A stretch of DNA of 64,000 nt from Pseudomonas profundi (GTDB lineage Bacteria > Pseudomonadota > Gammaproteobacteria > Pseudomonadales > Pseudomonadaceae): contig NZ_VTPZ01000013.1 of NCBI RefSeq assembly GCF_008638305.1, positions 1 to 64,000 of the forward strand, given 5' to 3'. Shown in pieces: positions 1 to 6,305 of the stretch. The notes beneath the pieces were generated by a model. It was not told where the DNA came from, ran no database searches, and was given only the letters and a program-made list of their open reading frames with translations. The position numbers and the translations under genes were made by a program. How positions within the stretch are numbered: the first letter of the stretch is position 1; each line of letters starts with the position of its first letter.

Positions 1-539
1 CTCAAGAGTTGAGGCCTCCACGAAACCCGGTGTGATTCATGCAGTGTTTCAAGTACAGCCAAAAGTAACTCTTTGCTCGACGTCTTTATATCGCGATCTG
101 GATGCCGAATCCAAGCTGCGTAAGCAGCGGTCGTATCCTGATCAATTTGATTAAACGTCGAAATCCCACGATCTTGAAGCCACTGGGAAAAATTCAACAG
201 GTTTCTGGCGAACGGAATAAATGTTCCAGCCTCCGGTCGCTTCTTCGATTTATAGGCCCCAAATTTCCAGTAGGCTAAGGTGGCTGCTTTACAGGACTCA
301 ATCAAAGGCTTGCAGAGGTTTCTTTTGTTCCAGTAGATCTGACTTGCGCCCCTACTCCTATTTACAACCTTGATGTAAGGAGAGAAATCCCAAACATCGT
401 CTCCATACCGCGAAAGTACAATCGGTTCATTGCCGGGAATGCTAAGAACTGATATAGGTAGGTCTGAGGGGGGCCTAGAACCACTCTCGAAGATGCCCAC
501 AAAGTTCGGCAATGAACTTGCCACTAATCGCTTAGACAT
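1..539 (-). CDS. Third recombinase-like protein, N-terminal part (runs off the window)
   Basis: An uninterrupted minus-strand frame starts with ATG at 539 and is still open at position 1, giving at least 179 residues. Its start overlaps the stop of the preceding recombinase by 8 bases (532-539), which suggests translational coupling. Residues near 120-140 (FIPFARNLLNFSQWL and following) look like the helical core-binding domain of tyrosine recombinases: a region rich in aromatic and Leu residues followed by a short Gly-Ile turn. The catalytic domain would lie outside the window, so membership of the family is inferred from this domain and from the operon. It could instead be an accessory DNA-binding subunit such as the third protein of Tn554-like transposons. 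Confidence 0.6.
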   Translation of the reverse strand, partial: MSKRLVASSLPNFVGIFESGSRPPSDLPISVLSIPGNEPIVLSRYGDDVWDFSPYIKVVNRSRGASQIYWNKRNLCKPLIESCKAATLAYWKFGAYKSKKRPEAGTFIPFARNLLNFSQWLQDRGISTFNQIDQDTTAAYAAWIRHPDRDIKTSSKELLLAVLETLHESHRVSWRPQLL

Positions 540-2151
540 CGCTTACTCCCAGCATGGCGCGATCCTTCCACATCGGATGTGGCGTATTTTTTGCGCGCTC
601 TCTCGCTTTAGAAACGGCAGCCAGCGGAAACTTCTCGCTGATCACGTCGTCAATGTCTCGAATGACCCATCCATAAAGTTTTGTCCACCTCGTTGCCCCC
701 AAGAATGCGCGTTCCTTGATTAACAACCAGTAGAAGCTGAACAAACGATACAGGTCATCCTGAGTAACCACCTGATTGGGGCAGCGGAAACAACTCAGGA
801 AGTCAGTGCACGGGGAGTCGTCTTTTGGAGCAAAGCGCCCATTCATCGGATCAGAACAATGTGCAACACCTGTGGGAACAATGGAGCTTGGCGTAGACCG
901 CTCCTCTCTTACGTTGCCGTCCCCTCGAAGCGATTCAACCAGTGCAATACCGCAAAACTTATGGTTCCGCTCCATCTCTGGCGTCACCGCGAGATAATGC
1001 GAGTTGCTAACCTCAATGGTGTGCCCGGCTAATCGAGCCGTAACAAATGGGTCGCCGCCGGACAGCTTCCAAAGGCGGTTCACAAAGGTCTTTCGTAGAG
1101 CGCCCACAGTGATTCGCAGCGGCGAACCATCATCTCGACGAAGGTTGTGCTTGGCTGCGACGATGCCCCCATACCGACTCAACGCCTGCTGATTTAAGCT
1201 CGTAAGCTGTCCCTTGTGCTCGTACAGCCAGAGGCGTTCTTGGCGCGCAGACGGAGCCTTCTCCGCCGCCTCGGCACTTATCGCAAGCGCGCTCTGAAAG
1301 AGACGAACCACGCCGGCTTTAACTGTTGTACCCCCTTCATCGCCAGTAGCAAAACTCTGAGTATGCGTATGCCGACCGCGCCGCTTATGCGTTATAAGCA
1401 ACCATCTATCCTCTCTAAGAGGATGGGATCGCAAAGCATCACGATTTAGCTCTAGCAGAGACACAGTGTTGCGACCTGTGGCCGCCGCAATCAAAAGTAG
1501 ATGAACTGTGAGTTGCTCTCCGATCCGAAGCTCTGACTTGCCTGCATGAATATCCCCCAGCTCCTGAAGCAGTGCCACTTGCAGAGCGCGTCTTTCTGAC
1601 TCGGAGAGCGCTCTCTCACCCTTCGTTCGCCTGGCTACGTTTGGATAAGGGCTTGCAGGAATGAGCCTATGACGCGCTGGTAGAACGCCTTTCTTTGACA
1701 GGTATACCAAAAGCGTTCGGATGCTGGAGAATCGCACCCTCTGCGTTGCAAAGCTAAGCGTCTTCCCTGTTTTCCCTATCGTTACACCCAGGAAGTGGAC
1801 GTACTCTTCCATCAGAGGCAGACTGATATCACTGAGGGTTATATCTCTTCCGAGAATTTTTGCCCGCTCAGCTAGGTATGCCACAAAGGGTTCAAGTCCC
1901 TTAACGAAGTAAGTTTCAATCGAGCTGATAGATCGGGTACCTGATCCATAAAGTTCCCAGAGCGCCTGATGTAGCTGCTCGACGACCTCATCGCAACCGA
2001 GGCCGTAGAGCCGCCCAACATCCAGATTTCGCTTGATGGCGTGGACAGATCCCTCCAAACGAATAATATCCGGCGACCTGACGCGATTAACTATAGATGT
2101 GATATTGCTCTCATCGCGCTCATCAAGCAGATAACTCTTCCGTTTCGCCAT
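532..2151 (-). CDS. Large tyrosine recombinase-like protein with C-terminal Cys-rich tail
   Basis: The protein has 539 residues when started at the ATG at 2151, five bases after the stop of the glycosylase gene; a longer frame exists but would overlap that gene. A core-binding region (about residues 60-180) is followed by a catalytic-like domain: AATGRN (first Arg, near 230), HKRRGRH (Lys), ALRKTF (second Arg), and AGHT...SHY (His and Tyr near 385-395). The usual His of the HxxR box is replaced by Gly, so it may be partly degenerate. A C-terminal segment has Cys residues spaced like a zinc ribbon (CTDFLSCFRC). Large second recombinases of this style occur beside a smaller partner in Tn554-type systems. 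It probably acts with the 389-residue recombinase upstream. The product is cytoplasmic and DNA-binding. Confidence 0.72.
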   Translation of the reverse strand: MAKRKSYLLDERDESNITSIVNRVRSPDIIRLEGSVHAIKRNLDVGRLYGLGCDEVVEQLHQALWELYGSGTRSISSIETYFVKGLEPFVAYLAERAKILGRDITLSDISLPLMEEYVHFLGVTIGKTGKTLSFATQRVRFSSIRTLLVYLSKKGVLPARHRLIPASPYPNVARRTKGERALSESERRALQVALLQELGDIHAGKSELRIGEQLTVHLLLIAAATGRNTVSLLELNRDALRSHPLREDRWLLITHKRRGRHTHTQSFATGDEGGTTVKAGVVRLFQSALAISAEAAEKAPSARQERLWLYEHKGQLTSLNQQALSRYGGIVAAKHNLRRDDGSPLRITVGALRKTFVNRLWKLSGGDPFVTARLAGHTIEVSNSHYLAVTPEMERNHKFCGIALVESLRGDGNVREERSTPSSIVPTGVAHCSDPMNGRFAPKDDSPCTDFLSCFRCPNQVVTQDDLYRLFSFYWLLIKERAFLGATRWTKLYGWVIRDIDDVISEKFPLAAVSKARERAKNTPHPMWKDRAMLGVSDV

Positions 2152-2156
2152 ATTCT

Positions 2157-2792
2157 TCAATCCAGAAGCGAAACGGCAAGCGCAACCTGTCGTTCGGCAA
2201 TTTTCGACCACTTCTCGCCAGAGGGAGCATTCCGATTGAATGCGAGCGGACTGGTATGAGGCATTGGAATGACATAAAGGACGTTGCCTAGCGCATCCTT
2301 AATCTCCTTATGAGCTTGTTTGGCACCAACGAAAGCTCGCCAGTCATTATTTCGTTCTCTCTCTAGGATTTTCGAGTACAAACTACCTGGCCCACAAAAT
2401 ATCGAGGTTGGGGTTCCGCCAACAGCAAGGATCACGCGCGGGCGACAAGACTCGATAAGATCGGCCAGAAACGGTAAACAAGCCGTTATTTCCTTCGCTG
2501 TTGGCTTCCGATTCTCAGGTGGGCGGCACCGGCAGATGTTGGCACGCCCGTACGCCTCTCTTTCAATCCCATGATCTGCCAGAAGCCGATTCAGCGTCTT
2601 ACCTGCCGCTCCTACGAACCCTTCTCCTTTGATATCTTCATCGGCCCCTGGCGCCTCACCAACGGCGAGAAGACCGCCGGAAGGGCACGCAGAGGCAACG
2701 ACGATTTGTGTTCGGCAGGCGAAAAGGTTAGAGCAGCGAACGCAGGTGGTATTCCGCCAATTATTTAGTTTTTGCTCAAACAAAACTTTCAT
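2157..2792 (-). CDS. Family-4-type uracil-DNA glycosylase (4Fe-4S), carried by the element
   Basis: The 211-residue protein shows the family-4 UDG layout: motif GEAPGADED near residue 45, FVGAAGKTLNRLL just after, the box ending NICRCRPPENRKPT near 85-97, and a His motif PHTSPLAFNR near 180. Four cysteines fit the Fe-S ligands known for this family (C17, C20, C89 and C105). Such enzymes remove uracil from DNA and start base excision repair. Its ATG overlaps the upstream recombinase stop by 17 bases and its own stop lies 5 bases before the next recombinase, so it is an integral member of the operon and not a passenger with its own promoter. The neighbouring chromosomal ung is broken, so this enzyme may replace it. 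That role is inferred; the family assignment is well supported. Confidence 0.87.
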   Translation of the reverse strand: MKVLFEQKLNNWRNTTCVRCSNLFACRTQIVVASACPSGGLLAVGEAPGADEDIKGEGFVGAAGKTLNRLLADHGIEREAYGRANICRCRPPENRKPTAKEITACLPFLADLIESCRPRVILAVGGTPTSIFCGPGSLYSKILERERNNDWRAFVGAKQAHKEIKDALGNVLYVIPMPHTSPLAFNRNAPSGEKWSKIAERQVALAVSLLD

Positions 2793-3945
2793 CCTGAGTT
2801 AGCTGGTCAAGGTCATACTGATAAGCTGCGAGGTATTCGTGCTCCAGCTCGGCCAGAAGGTGTAAATAAACTTCGGTCGTCTTGATGCTGGAGTGACCTA
2901 GTCGCTCCTTAACCCACAACAGCGCCATATCTGTACGCCCTGTCGACTCACGCATGGCGTGCAGTTCGTGCGTTGCGAATGAATGGCGAAGCATGTGTGG
3001 ATGCACGTAGAAACCGAGCTTCTCGCTAGCACGGCTCAACACTTTGTTGAGCATCGTCGGCGAATAGCTGCCCCCCTTGTCGGCGATGAAAATACTCGGA
3101 TCCGCTTCTCTTCCCGAACGCTGGCATCGTGCTTGGTACTGCGAGCGTACTACTACCGCGTAATCCCATAGCTCTCGCATCAATGAGCGCGTCATGAAGA
3201 TCGACCTCGGCCGATTCCCCTTTATCTCCATATCGGTAGGGTTAAGAGTGACCTTAATAGAGACTCGATCGTCGAGCCGGGTATCCGGGTTGAAGATGTA
3301 CGACCTTGGGAATGACAGGATCTCCTCTCTCCGGAGCCCTGTGGCTAGAGCGAGCTTGACCATCAAAAGATGCGTAGGGTTGGGCTTCAGAAATGTTAAA
3401 AGGTCGCGGATTTGTGCGCGTGTCAGCAGCTCAATAACGCTAGGCCTGTCTCGAAGCGTTACGTCAGGCGTGTTTGCGTGGCGCCCTCCAGATGAAACGT
3501 GAGCTAGAAACCCACCGCTGCGACCATGAACCACTTTCGCCTCCCCATCCCAAGGGAGGGTTGAGATCCAGCCTCTGGCATGCGCAAAGCGATAGAAGCG
3601 GATAATAGTTCCAAGTCGTTGGTTTACAGTCTTGGCCACGTTGCGCTTAGCTGCCCAGTTGCGATATATCGCAACAACTGTTGGCGAGCCGACCTCTAGG
3701 TTCTCATTCCAGTTGAGTTCGTTAGCCTCCAGAAAGGAAAAGTAATCGTAGAGATGCCAGCCATAGGTGCTCCACGTCTTCGGGCTCTCTGAGCCACCAC
3801 GGTGGACAGCAACATGAATAAGGAAAGCGTTTGCAGGATCAACGAGCTTTAATCTGTCATCGAGCAAGAACGGGATACCAGGATATGACAGCCCCTCGAT
3901 CTTGAAATCTTCGGTCGTAAAGAAGAGGCGCACGCAGTTAGCCAC
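2776..3945 (-). CDS. Tyrosine recombinase / integrase, first gene of the element operon
   Basis: This 389-residue protein carries a complete tyrosine-recombinase catalytic set: Arg in ATGLRREE (near 205), Lys in EIKGNRPR (near 245), HMLRHSF (HxxR, near 322), LGHSSIKTT (His) and the nucleophile Tyr in TEVYLH (near 365). An N-terminal core-binding domain covers about residues 40-140. The start is a GTG with GGAG about 12 bases upstream. Family members cut and rejoin DNA at short specific sites through a 3'-phosphotyrosine. As the first gene next to the boundary with ung, it is the likely main integrase. It overlaps the glycosylase gene by 17 bases. Upstream lies a 10-bp inverted repeat that may be an operator or binding site. 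Confidence 0.92.
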   Translation of the reverse strand: MANCVRLFFTTEDFKIEGLSYPGIPFLLDDRLKLVDPANAFLIHVAVHRGGSESPKTWSTYGWHLYDYFSFLEANELNWNENLEVGSPTVVAIYRNWAAKRNVAKTVNQRLGTIIRFYRFAHARGWISTLPWDGEAKVVHGRSGGFLAHVSSGGRHANTPDVTLRDRPSVIELLTRAQIRDLLTFLKPNPTHLLMVKLALATGLRREEILSFPRSYIFNPDTRLDDRVSIKVTLNPTDMEIKGNRPRSIFMTRSLMRELWDYAVVVRSQYQARCQRSGREADPSIFIADKGGSYSPTMLNKVLSRASEKLGFYVHPHMLRHSFATHELHAMRESTGRTDMALLWVKERLGHSSIKTTEVYLHLLAELEHEYLAAYQYDLDQLTQDESFV

Positions 3946-3959
3946 TCTTTAAGCTCCAG

Positions 3960-4001
3960 ATAGACTTGCCAACACCGTAGGTTCTTCGTCAGCAAGTCTA
4001 T
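3960..4001. promoter_or_regulatory. Perfect 10-bp inverted repeat before the recombinase operon
   Basis: atagacttgc at 3960-3969 is matched by its exact reverse complement gcaagtctat at 3992-4001, with a 22-base spacer. It lies 15-56 bases upstream of the recombinase start and inside the element. Two 10-bp arms separated by about two helical turns suit a dimeric repressor or a pair of recombinase monomers. Which of these it is cannot be told from sequence. Confidence 0.45.
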
Positions 4002-4035
4002 TGACTCTGATTGTCGTAAAAATCGATGGATTCAT

Positions 4036-4098
4036 CAGGTACCTTCTGTTTACAACGGTGATGGTACCCGTAAGCAGGTAACGTTACAACGTCCACTT
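4036..4098. repeat. Subterminal repeats at the element end
   Basis: The last 63 bases before the ung junction contain paired short motifs: caggta at 4036-4041 and 4075-4080, ttacaacg at 4050-4057 and 4084-4091, and the palindrome ggtacc at 4039-4044 and 4063-4068. Clusters like this commonly mark recombinase binding at the end of a site-specific element. The function is inferred from position only. Confidence 0.4.
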
Positions 4099-4308
4099 AT
4101 CCTGACCGAGAATCACCACCTTGACGTGCTCAAGCGGCGTACTGTTCAAGGCGTTGAATATCAGCGGACCGGGGGGATAAATCGTCTTGCCTGACGCTTT
4201 CTGCTCAAGCAGAAATGCCTTCAGCTCACGCATGTAGGGCTTTTCGAACTCCCCGGCCAGCGCCCGCCGCCAACCCGGCTCCAGCTGGATGTTTGATTGA
4301 TTGACCAT
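4084..4308 (-). pseudogene. ung: Uracil-DNA glycosylase (family 1), 5' fragment interrupted by the element
   Basis: From the ATG at 4308 the frame reads like Ung for about 70 residues ([32 protein letters not shown]). The intact family continues with Pro-Tyr-His-Gly-Pro, completing the water-activating loop; here the frame switches after Asp to Lys-Trp-Thr-Leu and a stop. Homology therefore ends at about 4099. A whole enzyme has roughly 220-230 residues, so this fragment lacks nearly all of the catalytic fold and should be inactive. It is the last gene of a leftward set, 5 bases after a small membrane-protein gene. The missing 3' part, starting with codons for Pro-Tyr-His, is predicted to lie beyond the other end of the element, before position 1. 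Confidence 0.9.
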
Positions 4309-4313
4309 CGCGA

Positions 4314-4640
4314 TCAGAGCACCGGCACACTCTGCGCGTCGCAGCGCACCACGCGCTGACGATTATCCACAAGCAAGCCGGACAGGCCGTTATGGCGGCT
4401 GTCGTGAAGCACCAGAACCCCATCAACGCATTCCGCGACCTGACTTGCCGGTTTGCTGCGCACTTGTCCGGCCTCTTCGCTGCCCACCGTGATCAGGCTG
4501 AACTCGGCGACCAGCAAGCCCTCCTCCTCCCGTACGAAATTGAGATACCCGTAAAAGTGCAGGATCGCGACAGTGGCCAGCACTGTCCCTATGGCGGTGA
4601 GAATCATGGGTAACTTGTTGATTTCGTGATCGTCAGACAT
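4314..4640 (-). CDS. Small membrane-anchored protein of unknown function
   Basis: The 108-residue protein starts at the ATG at 4640, 11 bases after the stop of the QEGLA-motif gene; a longer upstream start would overlap that gene. One hydrophobic segment ([18 protein letters not shown], about residues 13-30) suggests an N-terminal membrane anchor with the remainder on the periplasmic side. The soluble part has a charged REEEG stretch and no motif I recognise. It sits between the QEGLA gene and ung with very short gaps, so the three were probably one transcript before ung was broken. No function is assigned. Confidence 0.65.
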   Translation of the reverse strand: MSDDHEINKLPMILTAIGTVLATVAILHFYGYLNFVREEEGLLVAEFSLITVGSEEAGQVRSKPASQVAECVDGVLVLHDSRHNGLSGLLVDNRQRVVRCDAQSVPVL

Positions 4641-4651
4641 CAAAGGCTCCA

Positions 4652-5935
4652 TCAAAGAATATTGGCATAGTCGGCCTCGATGCGATCCAGGCTCAGGTTG
4701 GTCAGAAAGCCCGAAAAACACATCCAGGCGCTGAGTGCATTCAAGTCAGCAAAAGGTTCTGGCAGGTAGCGCGGCGGTACCACCAGCCCCTCCTCCACCA
4801 GCTGCCCCAGCGTGCGCATATCCTCGAGCGTAGTCTTGCCGCAGAACAACAACGGAATCTGCTGCAACTTGCCCTTGCGTACGGCCAGCTGGATATAGTT
4901 GTAAGTCAGGATGAAACCCTTCAGGTACGCCAGGTCCTTGGTAAAAGGCAGACCAGAACTGCTTGACCCGCGGAACACCCGGCTGGCATTGGTGTAGCTG
5001 TCCTGTTTCGAATAGCCTTCCTCTTGGTAGAACCTGAACACGTCCATGAAATCCGCACCGGTTTCAGCCAGCTGGATCGCCCGGGTACGGTTGGTCAGTT
5101 TGCGCAGTCGGGCAGGATAGGAAGCAAAGGTAATCACTTCCATAAGGATCGCCAGGCCCTCCTGGGTCACCGTGGATGACGGTGGCCCCTTGGCCAGGAA
5201 GGTGCAGATAGGCTGATGCTGACCGTTCAGACTGGTCGCCACATGCACCATGCCTTCGTGCACGGCAAGAATTTTCAGGTCACGCTGATTGAACATGGCG
5301 TCACTGCGGATCTTGATGTAGTCGGCACCTGCCGCAGCATCGGCGACGATACCGTCGGATTCGAACACCCGCACCGCCTGATCGTCCGGAAACGCCTGAT
5401 TCATCTTCTCCTGCAGGATTGCCACCGCCTCGGGTGCTGCGATGTGCTTGGGTTCCCGACCAAGGTCCGAGCCAATATTGGCCAGTGATTCGCTGAGCGT
5501 GATACTCAAATCGGTCAGCGTCGGATCGCCCGCATGAAAGGCATCCGAAGCGGACCCATAGAGTTCCTGAGAAATACGTCCAAGCTCCGGTGTGCCCCGC
5601 CCTTCCAGCATGCGGATAACCATGCGGTATTCGCGACACATGCGGCGCATGATCTGCCCGACTGGGTTGAAGGTGCCGAGCTGGCGGGTGATATCGCGCT
5701 CGATATCCTGAAACACCTGCAAGCGCTCGGCAGGATCGAAGTTCAGCGGGCGCCCGGCGTAGTAGTCCGGACCCACGTCAGGAATGGTATTGCAGCCCTT
5801 GCGGAAGAATTCGTCACGCAGGCTGTCGTCCCACTTGATGGCATCGAGTATGCGAATCGGCGCCTGCGCCTCGACCAGCCTGTCTGAGAGGCTGCGTATG
5901 ACCAGCTGGTATTGCTCGCTTTGCTTGATTGCCAT
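4652..5935 (-). CDS. DUF1704 protein with QEGLA motif (flavohemoglobin expression-modulating family)
   Basis: The 427-residue product contains TVTQEGLAIL, the signature that names the family, and upstream of it HEGMVHV, which fits the HExxxH zinc motif of DUF1704 proteins. Eukaryotic relatives in this family include the tubulin-processing protease MATCAP, so a metallopeptidase-type activity is plausible, but the bacterial substrate is unknown. The start at 5935 has AGGA about 9-13 bases upstream; an extension to 6064 would run into a repeat region and looks non-coding. It is the first gene of the set that continues through the small membrane protein to ung. No signal peptide is visible, so it is probably cytoplasmic. 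Confidence 0.82.
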   Translation of the reverse strand: MAIKQSEQYQLVIRSLSDRLVEAQAPIRILDAIKWDDSLRDEFFRKGCNTIPDVGPDYYAGRPLNFDPAERLQVFQDIERDITRQLGTFNPVGQIMRRMCREYRMVIRMLEGRGTPELGRISQELYGSASDAFHAGDPTLTDLSITLSESLANIGSDLGREPKHIAAPEAVAILQEKMNQAFPDDQAVRVFESDGIVADAAAGADYIKIRSDAMFNQRDLKILAVHEGMVHVATSLNGQHQPICTFLAKGPPSSTVTQEGLAILMEVITFASYPARLRKLTNRTRAIQLAETGADFMDVFRFYQEEGYSKQDSYTNASRVFRGSSSSGLPFTKDLAYLKGFILTYNYIQLAVRKGKLQQIPLLFCGKTTLEDMRTLGQLVEEGLVVPPRYLPEPFADLNALSAWMCFSGFLTNLSLDRIEADYANIL

Positions 5936-6017
5936 GCTGTTTATTCCTGCTCTTAGTGCCAAGACATTACGAGGCATCAGGGATAGGTGCAACGCTCTGC
6001 CGGATCGTTGAACTGCT

Positions 6018-6085
6018 GGACACGCCGCAAGTACGTCCCTGTAGGCTCGGCGATAGCCATCCATGGCTATCGACGGTCCATCAGT
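6018..6085. repeat. Dispersed hairpin repeat, copy A
   Basis: The segment gacacgccgcaagtacgtcc and following bases matches about two-thirds of a segment that occurs twice near 32.0 and 32.4 kb. Its core is a perfect 10-bp stem, cgatagccat at 6051-6060 and atggctatcg at 6063-6072, with a 2-base loop. The related copies have a different stem sequence but still pair perfectly. It lies between lysS and the DUF1704 gene. Confidence 0.7.
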
Positions 6086-6157
6086 TCAACGAACCGGCAC
6101 CGCAGAAAGGCTCCGAGCTCGCCAAGAATCTCAGCCTACAGCGGCATTCATAGCGTA

Positions 6158-6255
6158 CGCGGAGGTGGACCATGGCGGACCGTCGATGGCCATGGATGGC
6201 CATCATCGAGTCCCAGGGATGGCTCGCAGCGTGTCCGCCATGGTCCACCTCCGCG
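6158..6255. repeat. Perfect 23-bp inverted repeat with inner palindrome
   Basis: Bases 6158-6180 and 6233-6255 are exact reverse complements, separated by 52 bases. The spacer holds a second hairpin, gatggccat-gg-atggccatc, which is the same kind of stem as copy A on the opposite strand. The structure lies just downstream of lysS. It may end or stabilise the lysS transcript, or be a repeat-family element; no run of T follows it. Confidence 0.65.
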
Positions 6256-6305
6256 CACACCACCCCAAACCAGTTCGGATCGGGGTTTATGTGTCAAACC
6301 GAAAC

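Larger units (their letters stand above)
1..4098 (-). mobile_element. Site-specific recombinase element carrying a uracil-DNA glycosylase, inserted in ung (one end only)
   Basis: Four leftward, overlapping or nearly touching genes fill this stretch: tyrosine recombinase, Fe-S type uracil-DNA glycosylase, large recombinase, and a third recombinase-like frame cut by the window edge. The stretch is visibly more A/T-rich than the DNA to its right. It stops where the reading frame of ung is broken, at about 4099, directly after the codons for Gly-Gln-Asp. The other end and any further cargo lie before position 1. Operons of several tyrosine recombinases are known from Tn554-type transposons (which insert in radC) and from recombinase-in-trio elements; neither, as far as I know, has a glycosylase as a core gene. 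That this is one mobile unit targeting ung is inference from the layout. Confidence 0.75.

Noticed and set aside
4084-4308. ung truncation as a sequencing error
   Set aside because: Sequence after Gly-Gln-Asp is unrelated to ung in all frames, and compositional change and recombinase genes begin there; a single base error would leave ung recognisable in another frame.
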